NCBI RefSeq assembly: GCF_032854445.1
Contig: NC_088295.1
Coordinates: forward strand, 38,846,510-38,910,509
DNA length: 64,000 bases
Origin: Liolophura sinensis
Taxonomy: Eukaryota; Mollusca; Polyplacophora; Chitonida; Chitonidae
Direction of reading: 5' to 3'
Position numbers and translations under genes: made by a program. The notes beneath the pieces were generated by a model. The model did not search any database. It saw only the letters and a list, made by a program, of their open reading frames with translations, and was not told where the DNA came from. This document shows, piece by piece, positions 1 through 11,662 of this stretch (position 1 is its first letter; each line of letters opens with the position of its first letter).

Positions 1-626
1 GGCTACATTCCAGACCAAAGGCTAGTGTAGCTGACAAGCATTCAGACTTGCAAGCAATGAGAGATGGCTACATTCCAGACCAAAGGCTAGTGTAGATGAG
101 AAGCATCCAGACTTGCAAGCAATGAGAGATGGCTACATTCCAGACCAAAGGCTAGTGTAGCTGACAAGCATTCAGACTTGCAAGCAATGAGAGATGGCTA
201 CATTCCAGACCAAAGGCTAGTGTAGCTGACAAGCATTCAGACTTGCAAGCAATGAGAGATGGCTACATTCCAGACCAAAGGCTAGTGTAGCTGACAAGCA
301 TTCAGACTTGCAAGCAATGAGAGATGGCTACATTCCAGACCAAAGGCTAGTGTAGCTGACAAGCATCCAGACTTGCAAGCAATGAGAGATGGCTACATTC
401 CAGACCAAAGGCTAGTGTAGCTGACAAGCATCCAGACTTGCAAGCAATGAGAGAGGGCTACATTCCAGACCAAAGGCTAGTGTAGCTGACAAGCATTCAG
501 ACTTGCAAGCAATGAGAGACGGCTACATTCCAGACCAAAGGCTAGTGTAGCTGACAAGCATTCAGACTTGCAAGCAACGAGAGATGGCTACATTCCAGAC
601 CAAAGGCTAGTGTAGATGACAAGCAT
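1..626. repeat. 65-bp minisatellite, about 9.6 copies
   Basis: Tandem array with unit starts at 1, 66, 131, 196, 261, 326, 391, 456, 521 and 586. Each unit begins GGCTACATTCCAGACCAAAG and ends CAAGCAATGAGAGAT. Copies differ by only one or a few bases (for example T/C at the CATTCAG/CATCCAG site), so the array is young or homogenised. It is probably longer, since it reaches the window edge. It lies in the intron just downstream of exon 14, starting about 105 bp after the donor. Confidence 0.97.
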
Positions 627-732
627 TTAAAAATTTGAGGATTAATTGAATTTTGAAAATTTAAACAATCAAGATTACAATACTTCCAAATCAAAACAGG
701 GTGAGTGTTAGTCACAACCAGTGAAAACCCAC
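627..732. other. Intron sequence between exon 14 donor and minisatellite
   Basis: AT-rich intronic sequence with the exon 14 donor at 731-732. The rest of this intron is the minisatellite, and the next exon lies outside the window. Confidence 0.85.
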
Positions 733-971
733 CTTAAGGTTACGAACTTGCTGGCTGACCTGCTTGGGGTCAGAGAGGTCAGACAGCCTCATTTTGGCCA
801 GCACTTCCTCCTTATCACACAGCCAATCAGCAAACTTGACCTCCTCAGCAGAGAAGTGCTGCCACTTCTCCAGAATCTCCTGTAGGAGAAGCCACTGTTC
901 CTCTGTCCAGCGGCAGATTGTCGCCCAGCGCTGACCCAGGTCCTCCAGCTGACTCTCCAGGGCTGTACAGG
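733..971 (-). CDS. DMD: Dystrophin exon 14 (end of repeat 2, start of repeat 3)
   Basis: A 239-nt exon, acceptor TTTCGCAG| and donor AAG|GTGGGTT. It encodes (A)CTALESQLEDLGQRWATICR, WTEEQWLLLQEILEKWQHFS, AEEVKFADWLCDKEEVLAKM and a tail ending VRNLK. Vertebrate dystrophin has ALEEQLKxLGDRWANICRWT and then WxLLQDILLKWQ in the same order. A second AG nine bases into the exon could act as an in-frame alternative acceptor that removes three residues (Ala-Cys-Thr). This is the last exon in the window. Confidence 0.97.
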
Positions 972-1039
972 CTGCGAAACAGAGTGTGACAACATACACT
1001 TAAACTTCCATCTCTCTATATGTTGCTCATTTTGCCACA

Positions 1040-1215
1040 TTCCAAGAGTTCTGTTAAACTAACAAAGGTGCTTTGAGGTTTGTTTGAAAGGTATACCCTA
1101 CTTCAAAAACGTGAGTTTCTATAATAAAGCAGTATTTTATGACCTTTACTTTTTGCTCTAAAAATGCACTTTTTGGGGCAAATTTTGGGGCAAATATGGC
1201 ATGTCTTCTTGCAGG
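1040..1215 (+). repeat. Interspersed repeat family D, copy 1
   Basis: Shares with 39290-39475 the ordered blocks TTTGAGGTTTG.., ACTTCAAAAACGTGAGTTTC, TTTGCTCTAAAAATGCAC and TTTTGGGGCAAATATGG. No terminal repeats or coding capacity were seen. Class unknown. Confidence 0.5.
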
Positions 1216-1596
1216 AACCCTGTTCTAACACAGCCACATTTCAGGGACACTCTAACAGTTTTCTTTAAACACAGGACATAATGCTGTATCCATCATGCAA
1301 CATGAATTATCATGTGCACTTGAAAACCTATTCACATTCTTTCAAGAAATATTTGAGCACAATAAATCAAATATACCAGATTTTCCAGTTCTCTCTTTTG
1401 AATTCACTACTTTCTTTTTAATCAACGATTCCAACAGCTACAGCACAATCAACATCTCCACAACACTGCAGGTTCAAAACCTATTTCTTGGTTACAAATT
1501 AATCAACTGAAATTTGTGTTTATGTTGCAATTTTCCATCTTCCAAACCCACACAGATATTGTATGAATAGTGTAAGTGTGACCTGAATTAACAAAT

Positions 1597-1868
1597 GGGG
1601 CCTCCACAGCCGAGAGGGTTAGTACACCAGCATGGCACAATGACCCAGGTCCCTCTCACCTTACGCGGTCACTGTGCGTTCAAGTCCAGTTTATGCTGGC
1701 TTTCTCTCCAGCCATACGTGGGAAGGCCTAGCAGCAACCTGCAGATTTTAATGGGTTTCCCACGGGCTCTGCCCGTTTTCCTCCCAACATAATGCTGACC
1801 ACCGTCATATAAGTGAAATACTCTTGAGTACAGCGTAAAACACTAATCAAATAAAATAAATAATTAAA
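1597..1868 (+). repeat. SINE family A, full-length diverged copy
   Basis: tRNA-like head with diverged A box (AGCCGAGAGGGTTAGTA) and B box (GCGTTCAAGTCC), then the body (ATACGTGGGAAGGCC, CAGCAACCTGCAGAT, TTTCCCACGGGCTCTGCCCG) and the 3' tail ATAAGTGAAATACTCTTGAG followed by an AAATAAA-type run. Inserted in the sense opposite to the gene. Confidence 0.85.
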
Positions 1869-2139
1869 TGAATTAACAATGAAGGAGTATGACCAAATTT
1901 CGTCCATGATTAACTCTAGGCTATATTTTGTACAGGCAGACTGATCTACGGATGTACATCCACATCTTGGCACAAAAGTAAATAATGTTTACTTTAAAGA
2001 TTACAAAATCAAGTGCAGTCACGACCTGCAACCCATGCACATTTCACAAATATGCTCCAGAAATCCAGAACAACATCCCCCCCCCCCCTCCCACCTCCTC
2101 AACATTGCACCTAAAAATTTAAAGGAGAACAGAACTTAC

Positions 2140-2230
2140 CGGAATCTGAATTGGAATCATCCACAACCACCACCATGTTCTGAAGGTTGTTCACTTTCTC
2201 TTGTTGTTTCTCCATAGCTTCTTGAAGTTT
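2140..2230 (-). CDS. DMD: Dystrophin exon 13 (spectrin repeat 2)
   Basis: A 91-nt exon, acceptor AATTATAG| and donor TCCG|GTAAGTT. It encodes KLQEAMEKQQEKVNNLQNMV then VVVDDSNSDS, leaving one base (G). The NNLQNMVVVVD stretch matches vertebrate VNSLTHMVVVVDES. Exons 13 and 14 together total 330 nt, the same as remembered human exons 13 to 15 combined, so intron positions moved or were lost while length was kept. Confidence 0.95.
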
Positions 2231-2996
2231 CTATAATTAAAATTTTTTTTCAAACTTTAAACACTACAAACTTACCTGTAATATAATTTATTGAACTTTC
2301 GTTATCTTTCACAGATTAACTGTTTAAAATCAAATCATACACTAAGCTAATCCACCCTGATTGCGAAAGTCGTCTCCAAATCAAGTTAGTTCAAGGCTAT
2401 TTAGTGTTCAGTTCATTTCAATAACTGGTTAGATTTTCCTAATGTACATGTTGAATAAATAGAATGCCCACACTATGACTTTAATAAGGCTTGCCACACA
2501 GCAGTGAGCAAAACGATACCGGATTAGCCTACATCCTTAATACCTATTCAACAAAAAAATAACATGTATGCCATGATGACATTAGGAAAGTTATAACAAA
2601 TTAATATTGTCACTAAAGTGAGCAATAGGTTTGACATTCATGTACTTCAGTAACCAGTAATCTGACGGAGGATATACATGCCAATATTTCAAGTAAATAC
2701 TCTTTACTTTGTTGCTACATCTGTATTTACATTTGCATGTTTCTAAACAACTGAAATAAATCAGATATTATATATAGTTCTCATCTGAAGATCACACTGT
2801 GACTGGCCGTCACAGATTCTACAATTTCAGGAAGGCTCTGTCTACCACAACCAGCCTGAATTCTGTATCTCATTATATTCAAAGTTAACAATTACTGACG
2901 TGTCACAGTGCAGAGTTAAGATTATTCCCTGTCTATCTCCTGTATTTACCTTCTGACTCCCAACACACCAGAGTGTCACCTATGTCCATGACCTAC
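2231..2996. other. Intron between exons 12 and 13
   Basis: 766 bp of AT-rich sequence. No repeat copies or other features recognised. Confidence 0.8.
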
Positions 2997-3141
2997 CTTG
3001 TGTTCGTTGACCTGGGCATGGATGGTGTCAAGGTCAGTGCCCACAGCATCCTGGTTTTTGATGTGCTCCTCCATCTTGTTTAACCAACTGTCAAGGTCAT
3101 CCAGCTGCTTTTGTTGAAGATCCATCAACACCTGTTGAAGT
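2997..3141 (-). CDS. DMD: Dystrophin exon 12 (start of spectrin repeat 2)
   Basis: A 145-nt exon, acceptor CTTTCCAG| and donor AAG|GTAGGTC. After the split Lys codon it encodes LQQVLMDLQQKQLDDLDSWL, NKMEEHIKNQDAVGTDLDTI and HAQVNEHK. Vertebrate dystrophin has LHRVLMDLQxxxLxxLxxWL at the same point. Two residues shorter than human exon 12 (151 nt, from memory). It is separated from exon 11 by a long intron of 8339 bp. Confidence 0.97.
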
Positions 3142-4739
3142 CTGGAAAGACACAGAATCAAACAAATCCATCACAAACATGATCTTCACAGTGTTTATTT
3201 TTCTTACAGAAAAAGATAAACAAATCCAGGCAAAAAAGTAATGCTTATTCTGAAAGGCCACACATCTTAAACAAACGCTAGCTTCCTGGCTTCTGTGGCC
3301 AGGATTGCAGGAACTGCCAAGTTACACAAATGCTTTCTCAACAATAAAAAAATATTTTTTGTTTCTACTGTGCTAAACAAAATGCGTGTAGAGATTTACA
3401 ACAAGGTTATGTGAATAATTACTCACAAGCGTTCAAGTCTAAACCACCATCCTTTGGCAGGTACATTAATTTTACTGGTGTTAAATGCCATACTTAAGAA
3501 TTTGAGAGGACGAAATCAAAACGTCTGGGGCAAACCAACTTCCCCATAGGTGATGCACAGATATGTACACCATATTTGGTGGAAGGCAAGTGGTCTACCA
3601 TGAATGTTAGGCTGTAGAAATGGTTGTATAAGCAACATCAAAAGCTTATTATAGCCATGAACAGTCAGAACAAGGTGAAGAAACCAAGGAGTACAACATC
3701 ATGGTATGAGCTACGTGTGTATACATGTGTGCCTTGTGGATCTAACTGTCCATGTATTTCACACCGAGCATCAGTACATGACACCCAGCTGGCCAAGACT
3801 TGTACCCTACTCATACATGTACATGTACCAAAAGTCAACCCTCATTACCCAGTGAAAATTCAACACAAAACAGCCTGTTAACAATTGGGTCTTTCACTGA
3901 GACAGGACATTAAGGCACTGACAGAAAAGCGGCTCTTCTCTTCAACAATGATCGATAACTAGCCTAAATTAACTGATGACTTGATTGGCCTACTTCCTCA
4001 AAATGATCGCCAGCAACGGTAGTTGACGCGCGACAAATGATCGCCAGCCACATGAGGTGAAATCAATAGTACAGCTAGCCTCCGTGCTCTCCCAGATCGA
4101 CCTAGAGTAAAGCATTAACCCATTCCCAATGGGCTCCACTACACTCTATTGTTTAGGCTTCATACCTTACACACCGTAATAATTGACCATAATTATTCAT
4201 AAACAGCAGCCTATAATTAGTCTGTTGCCCTGTGACACAGCAGTATTTAACAGGCGTAGAACAGTAACTTAACAATTATGACAATACAGACCTGTCACAT
4301 GAACATGCATGTTCAATTATCCCAATTATTATTTCATTGTACATATTCAAAGTTATTACCCTTCTAAAACATGTAACATTGTGTTAACCTTCTTGGTTTA
4401 TTGCAGATACATCTAATTATTCGGTAAATCCTTGTGATTTACATCACTGAAAGAAATAAATCAAAAATACCTTTTCATTAGACATGAGTAACAAAACAGC
4501 TGCAAAACATTTGAATACTTTGATAATATGTTATATTATGCCAGTGATGTCAGCTTTTACTAAACTCATATAAAACCTTTCTCTGTTGCCCAAACACTTG
4601 ATTTAAGCAATTCACATTCATTCACAATGCGTTTTTTTTTTTACTATTTTTTACCTTGCATACAAATTCTCCATAACTATGATGAGAGATTCTAGAAGAC
4701 CGGAGTTGCAGCCAAGTCCGGAATGTGTTGATATATAAA

Positions 4740-4821
4740 GATACAGGAGTAGCAGGCAGTAATAAAAATCCAGATAAGATGATACAGGAGTAGCAGGCAG
4801 TGATAAACATCCAGATAAGAT
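4740..4821. repeat. Tandem duplication, 41-bp unit, two copies
   Basis: GATACAGGAGTAGCAGGCAG is followed by TAATAAAAATCCAGATAAGAT in copy 1 (4740-4780) and TGATAAACATCCAGATAAGAT in copy 2 (4781-4821). A recent local duplication. The long open frames across it are incidental. Confidence 0.9.
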
Positions 4822-5731
4822 GGCTAGAGAGCCTGCCATATGATAAACATACACATCTGAGCACCTGCTCAAAACGGCCATCTGCCAAGTGGAATTCAAT
4901 ACTGAAACATATCTGCTTCTGAACATCTGGATTTGATCCACAATTTAGACAATCAATCGTGAAAACTTTTAAACAGTTCCCTCCTTTTTTCCCAATTAAG
5001 CAAAAGATTATAAAGATCTTATTGGTACCTTCAAGAATATTCAATCTATGCTATGCGCTAACTTGTTCCAGGACAATTTGTTCTTCAATTTAAAAAAACA
5101 TCACAAGTATCTTATCTCAAATATTCCCGTAAAATTGCAATGATAACAAAGTTGTCCATTTTTCCTGATTCTGGAAGTTATATTGATCTGAGAAAGGTGT
5201 TTTCAGATTTGTTCAGAAGGTAGGATGATATCTTACTGGTACAATGTATTATTATGTGCAGTGTAGCTGGACAGAAAGTTGTACTGGAACGAAAAATAAC
5301 AAGACAAACACAGTCTCCATGCCAAACAACTACTCATCCTTTATTAAACCGAATTTCTTTATATACCCTGGGGAGGACACAGCCGTTCCCAACGTTGACC
5401 ACACAAATGGTTGGCACTTAAATCTGACCAGGAAGCTAGTCTTCAATACACTGTGAATTGTTAGATAGCATAAAAATGACATCAGACTGACCGTTCCTTG
5501 ACCGAGCCACATCTGAGGGAGGCAAGCCCTAATAGTGATGACATTTGGGTTGAGTCCAGACTGCACCCAGTGACTGTGGCAAGTGTCACTTTATACCAAA
5601 GGTCACAAGAAAACATAATCAAGAATAGGTAAATATTGAAAGCACCTCATAATCATCACTAAATAATGCATAATTACTGATTATCATCATTATATTGCAT
5701 TAGAACATGTGTGGATATGATAGTAATTTTT

Positions 5732-5920
5732 TGCATGTTTACAAGGTATTTCTTTAAAGCATATTCTGAAAGCATTAATCTGTGCAGACTGGCAAAATTA
5801 AATTTTCTGTGAAGCCCTAAGATTGGCCAATCCAACCCATGTAGTTTTGTGTAATTGTAAACATGCATACAATGCAATGAACATTACTCTTTGATATGCA
5901 ACAAGGCTGAGGAATCAGAA
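5732..5920 (+). repeat. Interspersed repeat family E, copy 1
   Basis: Shares with 8381-8575 the ordered blocks CATATTCTGAAAGCATT, GCAGACTGGCAAAATTA, GAAGCCCTAAGATTGGCCAA and a GAGGAATCAGAAT-like end. Unclassified; no coding capacity. Confidence 0.5.
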
Positions 5921-6582
5921 TATTGATCAACCTGCACTCTGTAAGGTTTTGCCATAAAAGTAATGATCATGACACCACTAATCAAACCAAATGTCCATTC
6001 TATTATTCCAAGGTAAGAAATAAAATGAAAACTATTTGGGAATTTCTACTTCATAATACAAAATGAAAATGAGTCCAAATTTTCTGATCATTTGCAATTT
6101 ACACATTCAGGCATATTTTCCAACATTTCTAACGAAATTATTTACATACCGATTCATGATATTCCCCTCACTTGCCATTAACCTTCATCTGACCACACTT
6201 CACATTTGTAGACTCAAGAGTTCATTGATCATTTTCTACATGGCAGGCAGAATAAATGACTAATGGAGATTTATGAGTGTTTTGCCCATCCACTGTATGA
6301 TTATGTACCCTAATATAATCACTGGTGTATATAACAGCAAACCAGAGGATGATTTACAGCCCCTGATTGGTGCTGGAGTGGAGCCTTGCTGAACAAACCT
6401 AGCATGCACAATATAAATACATAAATACAGTGATTTGTTTGCCATTTGACTTCCCAGCCAACTGTGTACATGGGAGTTTGATGTGATCAAAGCTCATGAA
6501 TTTTGATGTGATATGTCTTACATGATAAATTTGAAAAGACCATGGCTCCAAGAATAATAATTTACTTCTGCACGGTATTTAC

Positions 6583-6607
6583 AGTGTATATATATATATA
6601 CACACAC
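6583..6607. repeat. TA/CA microsatellite
   Basis: Alternating TATATATATATA followed by CACACACA within intron. Confidence 0.85.
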
Positions 6608-8380
6608 AAAGAAGACAAAAAAGAATGACTACACTACACCACAAGTAGTTAGATGCTTTTCTCCTCTGAAAGTTAGACTTCTAAATTAACACTGACTGGT
6701 TGATATACTGGTCAACTTTGCAATATCTGCAAGGATCATTGGTGATGGAAGCTGTAGCATGCAGATTAAACCACCAGCCAATGGCAAATAGCTGTTCAAC
6801 TTTACTACATGAAACCTATGGTGAAAGCTCAATGTGTAAGTAAGGCAAATGATCCTTAGCAATCTTCATGTAAAACAACATAAACTGTCCTGGGCTAGCT
6901 ATCACCCACTTATACAGCCACCAAGGCCTACAAAAACACTCTGACAAATATACAATGGCTGGAACTGAACAAACACTTAGTGAGTCCTGTGAGTATTTAA
7001 TACACAAGCATCTTTACCACAGTGTCACGAGCTGTGGCAATGGACAAATAAGCAATTATAGTCAGAAAGAATACATTTGTCTTCAATGACTCTCAATAAC
7101 AAGTTGGACTCAGATTTCGATCCAGATGAACAATTTATCACCAAGCAATTTAGAATGAAAAGACTGGACACACGATATGCATTGACCATCTGTATATATC
7201 ACAATAAAGATAGCCAAATTACACCGAATTCCTGTGTTATCAAACTGGTCCAGTGTCCAGACATAAAGATTCAAGAAATTCAAACCAAATCATTTTCATA
7301 TACACAACACTCAGGTGCATGCACAAAACAGGAACTGAAAACAGCCGTAGATATGGAGAATATCAAAAATGCTGAGAGCTGGAAGGAACACTGTGAAGAA
7401 AGAAAGTGATAAAACGTTTCCTCTGGCCTGTTTGCTCGTCCAGACCAAACATAACCCTCCAATCCTCTGCTTCAGTCAGTTGATTGAGGATAATAGCCGA
7501 TGGGGCAGGGCACCTTGTTACTGCTAACTCACTTATCATATCAAAGCTTGAGCTGCAGATTAGAGTGTAGATCTAACACCAGACTGAAGCCCCACCAGAT
7601 GGCCCTGCAAGGCAGATTCCCTTATCCACAATAAATCTTGATTTGGCACTTGTTACATCTCCTTTCCCCAGGCAGCAGTCTGCTGGTTATTTATCAAACC
7701 CCTACTTTTCCTCTCCTTTGTAAGTCCAAACTCTCCTATACCAGCGGACACAAGCCTGGTCCAGCCATCTTTCATACTACAGCCCATCCTGTAAATATAC
7801 CTATCTAAACTTTCGTGGTCATTTTTCTACACAGCTTCCAGATCTTTTCTATATAGTAAGACAACCGCCGTGAAGACGATAAAAATTTGCTGCCAATTAT
7901 GGAATTGGGCAATCTGTTTTGCCCTTGTCATTTGTGTAATATATTCCCTGTCCCGCAATTCTGAATATACGTGTAGTTTTCCAACTCACTAACACAGTCA
8001 CAAGAAATCATCCTCATAAAACACAAGGAAGTTTGGGAATTTAAAACTTGGTTGTCTTTGTATGACGTCCATGCAACCCAACATATAGATGTTCCATTCT
8101 CCTCAACAGGTCAGGGATGTAGATTAAAGATTTGTGAACATCAAAATACTATCTGAGGAAACATTTTGGGTATTTTGATTTTCATCTGCTACAATTTATT
8201 TCCATCTTTTACAACCCAAAGCACATTGGGTAAAAGCACTATGCAAGATACCATGATAATGATCATATGCAAAGTACAAAGTTACTCCAAACTTATTATC
8301 TGATATCTATCGCAGGATGGAATTATCACAATGACATCTGCAACCCAATGAAATTCTACCTACTGTAATTCTTCAACTTT

Positions 8381-8575
8381 TTCGCATATTGGCAAGGTGT
8401 TTATTCAAGCATATTCTGAAGGCTTTGTTCTGTGTTGACTGATAAAATTATACTTATTGAGAAGCCCTGAAACCAACCAATGTTATTTTGTCTCTAAAAT
8501 TAGATTAAAAAATATACATAAATTACACTGAAAGTTGCCCTTTTATATGAGAAATGGTTGAGGAGTTAGGGTACA
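8381..8575 (+). repeat. Interspersed repeat family E, copy 2
   Basis: Diverged partner of the 5732-5920 copy: CATATTCTGAAGGCTTTG, GTTGACTGATAAAATTA, GAGAAGCCCTGAAACCAACC. It ends beside a TACATGTA palindrome. Confidence 0.5.
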
Positions 8576-9292
8576 TGTACACATAAGAATTCAAAAATAA
8601 CTTTACTCACAGGGGAAGAATGAAATCATCCTGTGTCCCAAATGCTAACATATTTATCAACCCCAAAAATGCCATTAATGTTCAGACTATAAATATAAGT
8701 TTTACATGTATAATCGCTCATTGAAATTTAACAGACATGTATGCAGTTCAAAGGGCTGTTTTTTTTTCCAAATGTATCAAGATACTTGTTAATCGGGTTT
8801 GTTACCATTGTCAAGTACAGAATTGAATGTGCATCAATTTGCAGATTTAATGCTAAGGACAGACCAGATTGTTTCTACACCTACAGACAAACAGACAGGA
8901 TTACAAAAACCTGTGGATATCCTGATTCTAGGGCATTCAATTTGCACAACCTTGTTGATTCACCTGGGAATAAATGCCCCTGAAACACCTTGCAATCATG
9001 ATCACTAGCTCGTGGTCTAACCTCAAACTACTTGAATTATGAAGGAAATTATCAATTCAAAAACATACCAGTGAGCAGTGAGACATCTCTGCTTGCTCAA
9101 ATCTGAATGTGTAAGTCACTGCTGTTGTGGCAAAGTAAGAAGAAATAAAGTATAAACCCACAAAGGAGAAAAACATCCATTCCCCAAATATAAGATGGCC
9201 AAACACCAAAACGTGGAATATTGGTTTTGTCTTTATATAATGTCTTGATTTTAAACACTAACACTTGACACTAAACTTGAAGCAGGGAATTG

Positions 9293-9460
9293 CACTTACC
9301 GATCCTGGGGTTAGCCTGGCCTGGGAGCGCTAGTAAAACCTGAGAGATCCAGTCTGCTAGATAACGCAGGAGAATTAACAGCATTCTGACAGACTACGAT
9401 AAGGAGAGCATGTGTCCATTTAGCAGCGATAAACGTCCCTTATAGACTACTGCCTTATTA
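9293..9460 (-). other. GC-rich island with TATA-like box, short open frame and strong splice donor
   Basis: On the minus strand a CTATAAGG motif (about 9438-9446) precedes an ATG at 9382-9384. The frame from that ATG stays open for 28 codons (beginning MLLILLRYLADWISQVLLAL) up to a strong donor, ATCG|GTAAGTG, at 9293-9299. The region to 9790 is visibly richer in GC than flanking intron. It could be an internal promoter and first exon. The leftover base does not fit exon 12 but fits exon 14. No homology is recognised, so this is only a candidate. Confidence 0.2.
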
Positions 9461-10373
9461 AGGCCACCCGGCCTCTGAAGCGGACTCACTGTCCAGCCCT
9501 GGCCAGATCACTATTACAGGCCCCCAGTGTAGGGTGGGCGCTATTAAAACGCCTGGCTAGTGGCCCACAGGCAGGACTACAGAATACAGACAACAACACT
9601 GCACACTGATCAATGCACTACTATCTATCTGCTAGTCAGTGAGGGCAGTGCAGTCAGTATCACTATAATCCATGCTCTGTACAGACAGAAGAGGTGGGTG
9701 GGGGCGGAGAGGTCGGGAGAGAGTTCTCTAGCATCCCACAGGCCAACAACTTGTTGGAAAGCATCCAGAAGAGACTAGTGTCTATGCGCTATTGACATTT
9801 TGTGTTCGTATACGCACAAGAAGATACAAGTGTATTTATACAGTCATCAACACTCAACAATGAGCTATACATTACATGCATAAACTATATATATTAATAT
9901 TCCCAAGTTAAATGCAAATTAAACTTTTTTTTTCTTTAACTTTTAATAATTTAGCAATAACTACATTGAATGGCCACCTTAACTTGATCACATATCATCA
10001 TCTATCCTGCTCTTCTTTCCAGCTGGCCAAGTTATGACCTAACATTGATGATGATCAAGTAAGGACCTTCCTAGCCTTCAAAAAATGACTTAGTTCACAA
10101 TTTTGCACAACACACCAGAAAAGCATGTATAGGTTTTAAACACCTCCACAAAAACACTAGACAACACTCATTGGTTTCAATTAGAGGACATCTACACCTG
10201 TATATGTTTAAACTTTGTCATTAAATGTACATTACATAATTACACTCAAATTGTATTTCCAATGGGTAATCTTGGAAGGAATCATAAAAATCCTGTTTTC
10301 AGTCATGAGGTAAAATGATTAGCAATGTGCATCACTGTAATGTAAAAACATGTCAAATCATTTCCATTGTTAC

Positions 10374-10710
10374 AGAATACACTAAGTCAGGAATTCAGTA
10401 ATTTACGGTACTTAATATGCACACACCCTCTCCGCCATGGAATATCCTCCTCCTGGTATTGTGCTCTACACGTGTGCAAACCCTGATCTCAACATCGGCA
10501 GTACTTTTTAAATTACCACGCATAACACTTTGTTTAACGCTGATTTTAATGCACAATACACCAAGTCAGGAATTCAGTCATTTAAATTTATTTAATATGT
10601 ACACGCTGAATCAATGATGGAATATCCCCCTCATGTTATTGTGCCAACCATTCAAACCCTGATCTCAGTACCAGCAGTACTTTTTAAGATACCACCCCTA
10701 CATTTTAATT
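10374..10710. repeat. Diverged tandem duplication, 179-bp period
   Basis: Two copies, 10374-10552 and 10553-10710. Shared blocks in order: AAGTCAGGAATTCAGT, TGGAATATCC, TATTGTGC, AAACCCTGATCTCA and GCAGTACTTTTTAA. Identity looks roughly 75-80 percent. Confidence 0.85.
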
Positions 10711-11480
10711 AACATTGCTTTCCCTGTTATTGGATGCCGAAGTAGACACCGCCATTCAGGGTACAACATCAGCTAGGTCAGGCCAGCCAAAACTTGATTG
10801 TAGCTCAGCATGAATTATGTTACAATATATCAGTATCTACCATAATACTATTCTGCTTCAACGTGAGGTCATAACGATCAGGTGAGACAAGAAAATTTGG
10901 AGTCATAGTTCCTCATTCAACAATACCAAGTCAGAAATCAGGAAAGACTCAAGTGCAAAGGTTAGTTTTTCTATCATCTTTTTATCTCGTCGCACCAGAA
11001 ACTCTTAGAAGGGTATGTTTTGTTTTAATAGCAGTAGTGGACAACAGTTTGAAACCTCAAGGTGCACTTGTCATGGTGTGATCACCAGAAATTGCCATCA
11101 GGCTTGGTGCTGATGATTAAAATACACGGGATCATTCTACTTCAGGCTCTTAAGTCACCCAGCTCTTTGAATTCATGTTAAAAATAGAAAATAAATATAT
11201 ATGTATCTACATATCACAAAAATTGGTATAACACTGTAAATTTATAACCAATGTGATTTGTTTTTTAATAGTCCTCTACTCTGATTGCAGTAACAAGAAG
11301 GGGGAAAAATTTGACACGTGTAATTGAAGCAGTTTTGCACATACTCTGATATCGCTCAAAAGTTGAAAAACACACAGACAGACAACACGATGCCATAATA
11401 TGGTCCAAAATACAGGCAAATGAAAATCTTGCCTAGCAAGATGAATGGATGTCACAGATGAGTATACAAGAAGCGCTCAC

Positions 11481-11662
11481 TTGTTCTGCCTGTCCATGGC
11501 CCGGAGACGCAAGTCCTCCCAGCGGTTGTTCAGCAGACCCATCTGTACCTGGATCTCGTTCTCCTCCTCTTTAGACACCTTCCCCTCGGTGATTAGGTCA
11601 TTGCCCTCCTTCAGCACATTACCCACACTGCTCTGGTGTTTGGTTAGTGCCATCATGAATTC
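11481..11662 (-). CDS. DMD: Dystrophin exon 11 (spectrin repeat 1)
   Basis: A 182-nt exon, acceptor TTGTAG| and donor AACAA|GTGAGCG, with the same length as human exon 11 (from memory). It encodes [40 protein letters not shown] and [20 protein letters not shown], followed by two bases of a Lys codon. LLNxRWExLRxxxMxxQ is the conserved third helix of repeat 1. No irregularity is seen. Confidence 0.97.

Larger units (their letters stand above)
972..2139. other. Intron between exons 13 and 14
   Basis: 1168 bp. It contains one copy of repeat family D (about 1040-1215), one full-length SINE A (1597-1868), and a C-run near 2077-2090 next to the exon 13 donor. Nothing else coding is seen. Confidence 0.85.
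3142..11480. other. Long intron between exons 11 and 12
   Basis: 8339 bp. It contains a 41-bp tandem duplication (4740-4821), two copies of repeat family E, a TA/CA microsatellite near 6583-6607, a 179-bp tandem duplication (10374-10710) and a GC-rich island with a strong splice donor (9293-9790). The small open frames inside match no family I recognise. Confidence 0.8.

Noticed and set aside
4622-5044. 140-codon minus-strand open frame
   Set aside because: It runs through a 41-bp tandem duplication and AT-rich intron, has no recognisable domain, and lacks splice or promoter context.
7077-7409. 110-codon plus-strand open frame
   Set aside because: No recognisable family and low-complexity composition; expected by chance in a window of this size.
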